A DNA stretch of 64,000 bases, from the NCBI RefSeq assembly GCF_000826655.1, contig NZ_JXJO01000004.1, positions 1-64,000 on the forward strand, given 5' to 3'. A program made the position numbers and the translations under genes. Below are positions 39,301 to 46,823 of this stretch, in pieces. Under the pieces are notes generated by a model, which was given only the letters and a program-made list of their open reading frames with translations, was not told where the DNA came from and did no database searches. The stretch comes from Psychroserpens damuponensis. Lineage in GTDB: Bacteria; Bacteroidota; Bacteroidia; Flavobacteriales; Flavobacteriaceae. Numbering within the stretch: the first letter of the stretch is position 1; the number at the start of each line of letters is the position of its first letter.

Positions 39301-42300
39301 CAGAAGTTCCGTCAGCCATATTATTTGTAATTAATGTTCCGTTTTGAACTATTAACGTCCCACCATTATTAAAGATTCCTGCTCCACCATCATCTGCTGC
39401 TGGACCACTTGCAATATTCGCATCTATTTCTGTTCCATCTACAGTCATTATTCCAGATCCATTCCATAATCCACCACCTTCTCTGTTAGCAGTATTACTA
39501 TTAAATGTTCCTCCAGTAATATTAGAATTAGCTGCACCTGTAATATGAAGTCCTCCACCATTTCCTGGAGCTGAACCTGTAGTATTAGAGTTTACTATTG
39601 AATTGGTAACGTTTAATGTACCTTCAATAATTTCAATTCCACCACCTGCTCGATTTGAAGTGTTAGTTGATATTTCCGAAGCATCAATAGTAACAACACC
39701 ATCTGTAGAGAAAACTCCACCACCAGAACCAGAAGTTCCTGAAGCTGTATTATTAGTAATTGTTGTTCCGTTTTGAACATTTAAAGTACCTCCATTATTA
39801 AAAATTCCTGCTCCACCATCATCTGCTGCTGCACCTTGAGCTTCGTTACTATCTATCACAGTACCACTTACAGTCATGGTTCCTAAACCATTCCATAATC
39901 CACCACCTTCACGAGTAGCAACATTACTGTTTACGGTACCTCCTAAAATGACTACATCTGCTGATCCTGAGATGTGTAAGCCACCTCCATTTCCTGGGGC
40001 TGAACCTGTTGTATTGAAATCTAGAGTAGTATTTATAAGGTTTAAATCTCCTTCAATTAACTCTATTCCTCCACCAGCACGATTTGATGTATTGTAAGCA
40101 ACCCATGAGGTGTTTACAGTTACATTTCCGTCGGTAGAGAAAATTCCACCACCAGAACCTGAAGCTCCAGAAGCTAAATTATTTGTGATTGTTGTTGAAT
40201 TTTGCACAACCAAAGTTCCTCCATTATTGAAGATCCCTCCACCACCATTATCTGCTGGATCACCTTGAGCATCGTTAGCATCAATTAGAGTATTATCAAC
40301 AGTCATGGTACCTAAATTATTCCATAGACCACCACCTTCTGATGCTGCTAAATTTAATGTAATTGTACTGTTATTTATTGTGGCGCTTGTTGTTCCTGAT
40401 AAGTGAATTGCTCCTCCATTTCCTGGATTTGGAGTAATTGTGTTACCTAAACCAATATCAACACCTGCGGCATTTGCTGTTAAAATAACACCATCTAAAG
40501 TTAATGTTCCATTTGAACTGTCTTCTATTGCTCCACCAGCTCTACTTGCGAAATTTCCAGAAATAGTTAAGCCAGTTGCTAGATTTAGACTTCCTCCTGT
40601 ATTATTGAAGATTGCTCCTCCACGTCCGCCAGGAGTTGCAGCACTTGCTATATTTCCTGTAAGTGTAGTTGTAGCATCAACGTTTAATGTTCCTCCATTA
40701 TTGAATAATCCACCACCACCTGTAGCGTCTCCGTTTGCTGTGTTTCCTGTGATTGTTGTTCCATTTACAGACATTGTACCAACACTGTTCCATAAACCAC
40801 CACCTTCAAAGGCTGTATTATTTGTTACTGCACCAGAATTATAAACCACATCTCCTGCTCCAGAAATATGAAGTCCACCACCATTTCCAGGTGCTGGTCC
40901 ATTTACTGTGTTTGCATTTAATGTTACATTATTAAAGGTATATGTTTCTCCAGATGCTGAATTTATTTCAATTCCTCCACCTGCTCTGTTTGCTGTATTA
41001 TTTTCTATGGTTAATCCATCAACATTTAATGTTCCTGGTGTTAATGTGAAAATTCCACCACCAGAACCCAATGTTCCTGAGGCTGTATTGTTTGTTATTG
41101 TTGTTCCTGGCAATACGATTAAAGCACCTCCATTATTGAAGATTCCTCCTCCACCATCGTCACCTCCTGCACCTTGTGCATCGTTTGAATCGATAGTTGT
41201 ACCATCAACAGTCATTGTTCCAACATTATTCCAAAGTGCTCCACCTTCACGTGAAGCGACATTGTTGTTAAATGATCCGTCTGTAATAGTTGCATCTGCA
41301 TTACCACTAATGTGCAACCCACCTCCATTTCCTGGCGCTGAACCTGCATTATTTGAACTAATATTAAAGTTTCCGAAGATATTAATAGAACCATCAATAA
41401 TTTCTATTGCTCCACCTGCTCTATTTGCACTGTTAAAAGCTAAAACAGCATCTGAAATTGTTACAACACCATCTGTACTAAAAATTGCTCCACCAGAACC
41501 TGATGTCCCATTAGCAACGTTATTAGATATTGCGTTTCCACTACCAACAATAAGTGTTCCGCCATTGTTGAAAATTGCTCCTCCACCATCGGTAGCATCA
41601 TTACCTGAGGCAATGTTACCATCCATGATTGTTAAACTAACATCCATAGTTCCTTGGTTATTCCAAAGTCCACCACCTTCTTGAGCTGCTAGATTATTAG
41701 AAATTTGACCAAATCCAAAAACGGTAGCACTAGTTGTTCCTGATAAGTGAACACCTCCACCATTACCTGGATTTGCAGTAATTGTATTACCTAAACCAAT
41801 ATCAACACCTGCAGAATTCCCTAATAAATTAACTCCATTAAGAATTAATAATCCATTTGAAGAATCTTCTATCGCTCCACCAGCTCTACTTGCGAAATTT
41901 CCAGAAATAGTTAAGCCAGTTGCTAGATTTAGACTTCCTCCTGTATTATTGAAGATTGCTCCTCCACGTCCGCCAGGAGTTGCAGCACTTGCTATGTTTC
42001 CTGTAAGTGTAGTAGCAACATCAACATTTAGTGTTCCTCCATTATTGAATAATCCACCACCACCTGTAACGTCTCCGTTTGCTGTGTTTCCTGTGATTGT
42101 TGTTCCGTTTACAGACATTGTACCAATGCTGTTCCATAAACCACCACCTTCAAAGGCTGTATTATTTGTTACTGCACCAGAATTATAAACAACATCTCCT
42201 GCTCCAGAAATATGAAGTCCACCACCATTTCCAGGTGCTGGTCCATTTACTGTGTTTGCATTTAATGTTACATTATTAAAGGTATATGTCTCTCCAGATG

Positions 42301-43306
42301 CTGAATTTATTTCAATTCCTCCACCTGCTCTGTTTGCTGTATTATTTTCTATGGTTAATCCATCAACATTTAATGTTCCTGGAGTTAATGTGAAAATTCC
42401 ACCACCAGAACCCAATGTTCCTGAGGCTGTATTGTTTGTTATTGTTGTTCCTGGCAATACGATTAAAGCACCTCCATTATTGAAGATTCCTCCTCCTCCA
42501 TTATCACCACTATCACCTTGCGCATCGTTTCCGTCAATCATCATTCCGTCAACAGTCATTGTTCCCATGCCATTCCATAAGGCTCCACCTTCTAGAGCTG
42601 CTATATTTCCACTTGCATTTCCTCCATTAATAGTTACAGAACCATTACTAGACACGTGAATTGCACCACCATTTCCTGGCGCTGCTGTTGCTGGTGCAAC
42701 TCCTGCATTGTTATTTAAGAGCGATACATTATTTAATGTTGTTGTAATTGTTGCTCCACCAGCAGTTTTATCTTCAATTCCTCCACCAGCTCTGTTTGCT
42801 GTGTTAGAAGATATTTCGGTATCATTAACCACAAGAATTCCTCCTACGTCATTAAAAATTCCTCCTCCAGAACCTGCTGGAGACCCTGTAGCATTAGCAA
42901 CATTATTTGTAATAATACAATCGTTGATGGTAACATTAGAAGTTGTCATATAAATAGCACCACCATCTGGAGCTACTCCATTTGTAAGTGTTAAGTTGTT
43001 TAATACTACATTTCCTGCGGAAATGTTAAAAACCCTACCATTAAAATTAGCATCAATTGTTACAGTAGTTACAGATGTACCTTCTATAGTAAGATCGTTA
43101 CTTATTGTTAATTCACTATTTAAAGTTACTGTAGTTACTGCTGGCGCAAAGGTGATTGTTCCGCCAGGAGCTGTGTCTGCGATTTCGTTTCGCAATGTTC
43201 CGTCAGATCCATCATCCAAACCGCTAGTTACAACTTGCGAGAATGAATTAAATGAAACAAGTAAAGTTACTGCGAATGCAATAACAAGAGTAATTTTGTT
43301 TTTCAT
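36398..43306 (-). CDS. Giant T9SS-secreted beta-helix repeat protein (2302 residues)
   Basis: Signal peptide about residues 1-23 (ending SFSQ). The body is 13 modules of about 145 residues, each with GGGIFNNGGTL, NRAGGGIE, PGNGGG(L/I)H and EGGGLWN, a spacing typical of right-handed parallel beta-helices with polymorphic-outer-membrane-protein-like repeats. Near the C terminus is a choice-of-anchor Q-like segment (NTIVALNTAASGTDVSG, NNGGTTMTHQLL). The last 75 residues are a T9SS type A sorting domain (VYPNPSKGVFNIEI to KLILE). I infer an extracellular, surface-attached adhesin. The long plus-strand frames inside are composition shadows. Confidence 0.93.
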   Translation of the reverse strand: MKNKITLVIAFAVTLLVSFNSFSQVVTSGLDDGSDGTLRNEIADTAPGGTITFAPAVTTVTLNSELTISNDLTIEGTSVTTVTIDANFNGRVFNISAGNVVLNNLTLTNGVAPDGGAIYMTTSNVTINDCIITNNVANATGSPAGSGGGIFNDVGGILVVNDTEISSNTANRAGGGIEDKTAGGATITTTLNNVSLLNNNAGVAPATAAPGNGGAIHVSSNGSVTINGGNASGNIAALEGGALWNGMGTMTVDGMMIDGNDAQGDSGDNGGGGIFNNGGALIVLPGTTITNNTASGTLGSGGGIFTLTPGTLNVDGLTIENNTANRAGGGIEINSASGETYTFNNVTLNANTVNGPAPGNGGGLHISGAGDVVYNSGAVTNNTAFEGGGLWNSIGTMSVNGTTITGNTANGDVTGGGGLFNNGGTLNVDVATTLTGNIASAATPGGRGGAIFNNTGGSLNLATGLTISGNFASRAGGAIEDSSNGLLILNGVNLLGNSAGVDIGLGNTITANPGNGGGVHLSGTTSATVFGFGQISNNLAAQEGGGLWNNQGTMDVSLTIMDGNIASGNDATDGGGAIFNNGGTLIVGSGNAISNNVANGTSGSGGAIFSTDGVVTISDAVLAFNSANRAGGAIEIIDGSINIFGNFNISSNNAGSAPGNGGGLHISGNADATITDGSFNNNVASREGGALWNNVGTMTVDGTTIDSNDAQGAGGDDGGGGIFNNGGALIVLPGTTITNNTASGTLGSGGGIFTLTPGTLNVDGLTIENNTANRAGGGIEINSASGETYTFNNVTLNANTVNGPAPGNGGGLHISGAGDVVYNSGAVTNNTAFEGGGLWNSVGTMSVNGTTITGNTANGDATGGGGLFNNGGTLNVDATTTLTGNIASAATPGGRGGAIFNNTGGSLNLATGLTISGNFASRAGGAIEDSSNGTLTLDGVILTANAAGVDIGLGNTITPNPGNGGAIHLSGTTSATINNSTITLNLAASEGGGLWNNLGTMTVDNTLIDANDAQGDPADNGGGGIFNNGGTLVVQNSTTITNNLASGASGSGGGIFSTDGNVTVNTSWVAYNTSNRAGGGIELIEGDLNLINTTLDFNTTGSAPGNGGGLHISGSADVVILGGTVNSNVATREGGGLWNGLGTMTVSGTVIDSNEAQGAAADDGGAGIFNNGGTLNVQNGTTITNNTASGTSGSGGGVFSTDGVVTIDASEISTNTSNRAGGGIEIIEGTLNVTNSIVNSNTTGSAPGNGGGLHITGAANSNITGGTFNSNTANREGGGLWNGSGIMTVDGTEIDANIASGPAADDGGAGIFNNGGTLIVQNGTLITNNMADGTSGSGGGIQNVSGGNVTVSNTTISGNTANRAGGGIEDNSTMASGTLIFTNVTLNNNSTGSAPGNGGGLHITGPGNATISGGTTNGNTAANEGGGLWNGSGLMTIIDHTIDGNIASGNDDTVAGAAGGGGIFNEGGTLDISGATSITNNSANGAQSTGGGILNAAGTLTANGATIMDNQANRAGGGIETNGGGAVMLTNVTLDSNDAGVVTGPGAPGNGGGLHVSGNSIVNVTGGTTNGNTAASEGGGLWNGSGTMTIDSSTLENNTASGDDADNGGAGIFNNGGTLIIQNGVLITSNLADGTSGSGGGIQNVDGGSVTVSDSEISGNSSNRAGGGIEDNSSNGVGTITLTNVTLDNNTTGSAPGNGGGLHMTGPGNSTITGGTVNGNIAALEGGGLWNEAGTMTVDNVTIDNNTANGAMANEGGGGIFNAEGIVIVQNGTVISNNDAAGALGSGGGILNDMGTLTVMDSEISNNSSVRAGGAIEENSISGSILTITNTNLLNNTTGAAPGNGGGLHITGPGDSVITGGMVNGNTAAREGGGLWNGAGVMTLDAVTIDSNIAQGPDANRGGAGVFNNGGTLNVSNGTVISNNISNGASASGGGLLSTAGDVTVTNSIFDSNSANRAGGAIEIIDGTLTFTNSVMSGNDVNGGAGTPAPGNGGGLHVTGTSGTVTISTSTITGNAAANEGGGLWNQNGTVMNVATSTIDNNTAGEGGGIYNNSGAITTVMTSTISSNSATISGGGLTNNGASLDLNAVTVVMNSSTGVAGGIDAVNEVSIKNTIVALNTAASGTDVSGTLTSNDYNLIGTDDLAIFTAQTNDIVGVDPVVGPLQNNGGTTMTHQLLDGSPAFDAGDSLDTFTDQIGQAVFGMSRDIGAYEAQVALSVNDFNETDVLSVYPNPSKGVFNIEIGNNISGNINLKVISITGQLVKETTLNTGLNTIDINGMASGLYILNLTSDNSSVTHKLILE
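40525..41150. repeat. Near-identical internal duplication, copy A
   Basis: Matches 41869-42494 at an offset of exactly 1344 bp (448 codons, three beta-helix modules) with about a dozen differences by eye. Weaker similarity extends further left. Confidence 0.88.
41869..42494. repeat. Near-identical internal duplication, copy B
   Basis: Partner of copy A at 40525-41150. The two copies are far more alike than other modules of the same gene, pointing to recent duplication or gene conversion. Confidence 0.88.
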
Positions 43307-43389
43307 TTGATTAGTGTTTGATTAAAGGTTAATTATTACCTCTTGAGGAAAGGCACAAACACTTACGAGAAAATTATACATGCGGTTTT

Positions 43390-43425
43390 CTAAAATCTTA
43401 ATTTAACATTTTATTAAGATTTTAG
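43390..43425 (-). terminator. Perfect 13-bp inverted repeat between argS and the giant gene
   Basis: CTAAAATCTTAAT, a 10-base loop, ATTAAGATTTTAG. It lies 66 bp past the argS stop and 84 bp before the giant gene's start. It may be an AT-rich terminator of argS or a leader structure of the giant gene. There is no T run, so the role is uncertain. Confidence 0.45.
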
Positions 43426-43490
43426 AGTAAAGCTATTACACTACTATATGATATTTTTCACCTCTTATAAAAATTGTAAAAACAATATAA

Positions 43491-45275
43491 TTACATACGT
43501 TCAGGCACATTAATACCTAATAAGCCAAATGCATTTTTGATTGTATTAGCAACACATTGTGCCAACTGCACCCTAAATACTTTTTCGGTTTCGGTATCTG
43601 CTCCTAAAATGGATACATTTTGATAAAATGAATTAAACTCTTTTACTAAATCGTAAGTATAATTAGCAATTAATGCTGGACTATAATTATCTGCAGCATT
43701 ATGAATAACCTCTGGAAATAGCTCCAGTTGTTTTAAAAGGGCTCTTTCTTTATCATGCAAAGTTACTTCGTTTTCATTAAAATTAACATGAGTATCAACA
43801 TTAGACTTTCTTAAAATAGATTGTATTCTAGCGTATGTATATTGAATAAACGGACCTGTATTACCTTGAAAATCGATTGACTCCTTAGGGTCGAACAAAA
43901 TTCGTTTTCTCGGATCTACTTTAAGTATAAAATATTTTAGAGCTCCTAAACCTATGGTTTTATATAGATCTTGTTTTTCTTGTTGAGAATAGCCATCTAG
44001 TTTTCCTAATTCTTCAGAAATCTCACCAGCAGTCTGTGCCATTTCATCTACTAAATCATCTGCATCTACAACTGTACCTTCTCTACTTTTCATTTTTCCT
44101 GACGGTAAATCTACCATACCATAACTTAAATGGTATAAATTATCTGCCCAATCAAACCCCAATTTTTTTATAATTAAGAATAGTACTTGAAAATGATATT
44201 CTTGCTCGTTACCAACCGTGTAAACCATACCTCCAACATCAGGAAAATCTTTTACACGTTGAATTGCTGTACCAATATCTTGAGTCATATAAACTGCTGT
44301 ACCATCACTACGCAATACAATTTTTTCATCTAGACCTTCTTCGGTTAAATCACACCAAACAGAACCATCTTCTTTTTTTATAAAAACACCTGTTTTCAAG
44401 CCTTCTTCAACAAACTCTTTTCCTAATAAATAGGTTTGACTTTCGTAATATAATGTATCAAAATCTACACCTATACTTTTATAAGTGGCATCAAAACCTT
44501 CGTAAACCCAACCATTCATGGTTTCCCATAATGCATAAACCTCCTTGTCACCTGCTTCCCATTTGCGAAGCATGTTTTGTGCTTCTAATAAAATGGGTGC
44601 ATTTTTTTTAGCATCTTCTTCGGTTTGTCCTTCGGAAATAAGCTGTTGTATTTCAGCTTTGTATTCTTGATCAAATTTCACATAGTAATTCCCAACAAGC
44701 TTATCGCCTTTTAGTCCAGACGATTGTGGAGTTTCCTCATTTCCGAAGCGTTTCCAAGCCAACATACTTTTACAGATGTGAATGCCTCGATCATTAATAA
44801 TTTGAGTTTTATACACTTTTTTACCTGAAGCTTTCAAAATATTAGATACACTGTAACCTAAAATTACGTTTCTAATGTGACCTAAATGCAAAGGTTTATT
44901 GGTGTTTGGTGATGAATATTCTACCATGACTGCTTTTCCTTTGGAATTTGGAGTCACAAATCCATATTGAGAATTAGCTTTTATACTATTAAAAAAGTTG
45001 ATATAATGAGCATCATGTATTTCTATATTTAAAAATCCTTTAACCACATTAAAGGCTTTTACTTCTTCAACATGGTCTACTAAAAACTGTCCAATTTGCT
45101 CACCAATTTGAACAGGATTTCCCTTTACCACTCTCAACATTGGAAATACAACTACAGTAATATCTCCAGCAAATTCTTTACGTGTTGCTTGAAATTCTAC
45201 CGATTCTAATTCTGCGTCAAAAACAGTTTTAATAGCCTGTTTTACGTTTTTTGAGAGTGTCTCCTGAAGATTCAT
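43491..45275 (-). CDS. argS: Arginyl-tRNA synthetase
   Basis: Class I synthetase charging tRNA-Arg. At 594 residues it is full length. The N-terminal Arg-tRNA additional domain (Add-1) precedes the catalytic core. The HIGH motif is in SPNTNKPLHLGHIRN. The KMSKS-equivalent is GKMKSREGTVV, the altered form usual in ArgS. The C-terminal anticodon-binding DALR domain ends in NAFGLLGINVPERM. It has its own promoter, divergent from the GH53 gene. Confidence 0.97.
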   Translation of the reverse strand: MNLQETLSKNVKQAIKTVFDAELESVEFQATRKEFAGDITVVVFPMLRVVKGNPVQIGEQIGQFLVDHVEEVKAFNVVKGFLNIEIHDAHYINFFNSIKANSQYGFVTPNSKGKAVMVEYSSPNTNKPLHLGHIRNVILGYSVSNILKASGKKVYKTQIINDRGIHICKSMLAWKRFGNEETPQSSGLKGDKLVGNYYVKFDQEYKAEIQQLISEGQTEEDAKKNAPILLEAQNMLRKWEAGDKEVYALWETMNGWVYEGFDATYKSIGVDFDTLYYESQTYLLGKEFVEEGLKTGVFIKKEDGSVWCDLTEEGLDEKIVLRSDGTAVYMTQDIGTAIQRVKDFPDVGGMVYTVGNEQEYHFQVLFLIIKKLGFDWADNLYHLSYGMVDLPSGKMKSREGTVVDADDLVDEMAQTAGEISEELGKLDGYSQQEKQDLYKTIGLGALKYFILKVDPRKRILFDPKESIDFQGNTGPFIQYTYARIQSILRKSNVDTHVNFNENEVTLHDKERALLKQLELFPEVIHNAADNYSPALIANYTYDLVKEFNSFYQNVSILGADTETEKVFRVQLAQCVANTIKNAFGLLGINVPERM

Positions 45276-45297
45276 TTTGGTATAGATTTTAAGTCTG

Positions 45298-45305
45298 CAA
45301 AGATA
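45298..45305 (-). promoter_or_regulatory. Candidate -7 promoter box for argS
   Basis: The minus strand reads TATCTTTG, a full TAnnTTTG match, 22 bases before the argS ATG. Confidence 0.55.
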
Positions 45306-45337
45306 GACTTTTTATTAAATTTACGATGTAAATATGT

Positions 45338-45345
45338 TACATTTG
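45338..45345 (+). promoter_or_regulatory. Candidate -7 box at the GH53 start
   Basis: TACATTTG lies inside the first codons of the longest open frame and ends 3 bases before the ATG at 45349. This argues for the later start and for a leaderless mRNA. Confidence 0.4.
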
Positions 45346-45348
45346 AAT

Positions 45349-46482
45349 ATGAAATATATGATGTTTTTACTGCTATCTATTCTAATTACTGCTTGTAGTT
45401 CTTCTGATAATACCATTGATGAAGAGGTATCACCTCCAGATCTAGAACCTATGTTTTATAAAGGAATGGATTTATCGTTTCAATCTGAATTAGAGAATTA
45501 TAATGTAACTTATAGAGACACCAATGGCACTCCTGTTGATTTATTAAACTTTGTCACATCAAAAGGAACCAATCTCATAAGGCTCAAACTATGGCATACA
45601 TCGCATAATGGAGAAAACACGTTAAGTGATGTTAAAGCTTACGCTACTCGAATTAAAAATGCTGGTTCTAGTTTTTTATTAGATTTTCATTACAGCGATT
45701 TTTGGGCAGATCCAGGAACTCAAACTCCTCCTGCAGCATGGCAAAATATGACTCAAGAAGAGTTAAGAACTGCCATTTACTCTTATACAAAAGATGTTGT
45801 TACTCAATTAAAAAATCAAAACACCTTGCCCGAAATTATTCAAATAGGTAATGAAACCGATAGTGGATTTCTTTGGAATCACGGAAAAGTATGGGACGCG
45901 TTTTCTAACAATTGGGGGAATTATGCAGCTCTAGTTCGAGAAGCCATTAGAGCTGTTAGGGAAGTGGATACAGACGGTAACGTCAAAATTATGTTACATC
46001 ACTCTAATGTTGAAGAGTCTACCTACTTTTTTAATGAACTGGCACCTTTTGGAATAGATTTCGACATTATTGGGTTGTCCTATTATCCACAATACCAAAC
46101 CAAAGACCTCAACCTTGTTGCTAATGCGCTTAATATGCTTGCTATTACCTTCGGAAAAGATATTTTATTAGTAGAAGTTGCTTACCCTTTTACATTGCAA
46201 TGGGACGACAACCAAACTAATTATATTGGAAGTTTAAATCAAACGATACCAGAATTCTCACCAACACCAGAAGGCCAAAAAGCATATTTAGAATGGTTGA
46301 TTTCTATCATTAAAAATATCCCAGACCATCGAGGAATAGGATTTTGTTATTGGGCTCCAGACTGGGTTACATTTCCCAATAATGATATAAGTGTATCTGG
46401 CGGAAGTGCATGGGAAAACCAATGTCTATTTGACTTTGACCATAAGGTTTTACCCGCTCTAGATGTATTTAATAACAACTAA
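45349..46482 (+). CDS. Glycoside hydrolase family 53 lipoprotein (endo-1,4-beta-galactanase type)
   Basis: About 377 residues from the chosen ATG; an ATG at 45334 is also possible. The lipobox is LITAC. The GH53 fold is evident: GMDLSF, NLIRLKLWH, SFLLDFHYSDFWADPGTQ, acid/base Glu in IIQIGNETDSGFLW, and the nucleophile Glu in LLVEVAYPF. GH53 enzymes cut beta-1,4-galactan side chains of pectin or arabinogalactan. The lipoprotein form suggests surface or periplasmic action. No other polysaccharide-utilisation genes adjoin it. Confidence 0.93.
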   Translation: MKYMMFLLLSILITACSSSDNTIDEEVSPPDLEPMFYKGMDLSFQSELENYNVTYRDTNGTPVDLLNFVTSKGTNLIRLKLWHTSHNGENTLSDVKAYATRIKNAGSSFLLDFHYSDFWADPGTQTPPAAWQNMTQEELRTAIYSYTKDVVTQLKNQNTLPEIIQIGNETDSGFLWNHGKVWDAFSNNWGNYAALVREAIRAVREVDTDGNVKIMLHHSNVEESTYFFNELAPFGIDFDIIGLSYYPQYQTKDLNLVANALNMLAITFGKDILLVEVAYPFTLQWDDNQTNYIGSLNQTIPEFSPTPEGQKAYLEWLISIIKNIPDHRGIGFCYWAPDWVTFPNNDISVSGGSAWENQCLFDFDHKVLPALDVFNNN

Positions 46483-46790
46483 CTAACAACTAGTAATTTA
46501 TATTTCACACAAACTTTGCCATGCATTTTATCGATAAAAGTGCTGTTTTTCCATGATTTTTACCGTTTATCTATTCGTCGATGTTTTTAATTTTTTCAAG
46601 ACTCACTTTAACTAATTTATAGGTATTAAAACCTAAAAATTAGGGTTTAAGAAGCTTTTTTCACATTTTTGAATTGCTATTAATCAAAGTCCCAAACGTT
46701 GATGAAATTTAATAATCAATCTTTATCGAGATTGACTCTATTATTTTTACACCATAACTACCTAGCTACAAAGGAAGTTTCGTGTGCAAA
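46483..46790. other. Intergenic region before the histidine kinase gene
   Basis: In this 341-bp gap I see a perfect 14-bp palindrome, TTTTATCGATAAAA (46526-46539), followed soon by a short T run, which could be a weak terminator of the GH53 gene or a binding site. No ORF or RNA gene recognised. Confidence 0.35.
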
Positions 46791-46798
46791 TAATTTTG
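46791..46798 (+). promoter_or_regulatory. Candidate -7 promoter box for the TPR-histidine kinase gene
   Basis: TAATTTTG fits TAnnTTTG and ends 25 bases before the ATG at 46824. Confidence 0.5.
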
Positions 46799-46823
46799 CA
46801 ATTGTTGATACCCTAATTAAAAA

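Noticed and set aside
37269-42953. Several plus-strand ORFs of 60-258 codons rich in Pro (PPP) inside the giant gene
   Set aside because: They are the reverse complement of Gly/Asn-rich repeats of the minus-strand gene; they have no start signals or homology and repeat with the modules.
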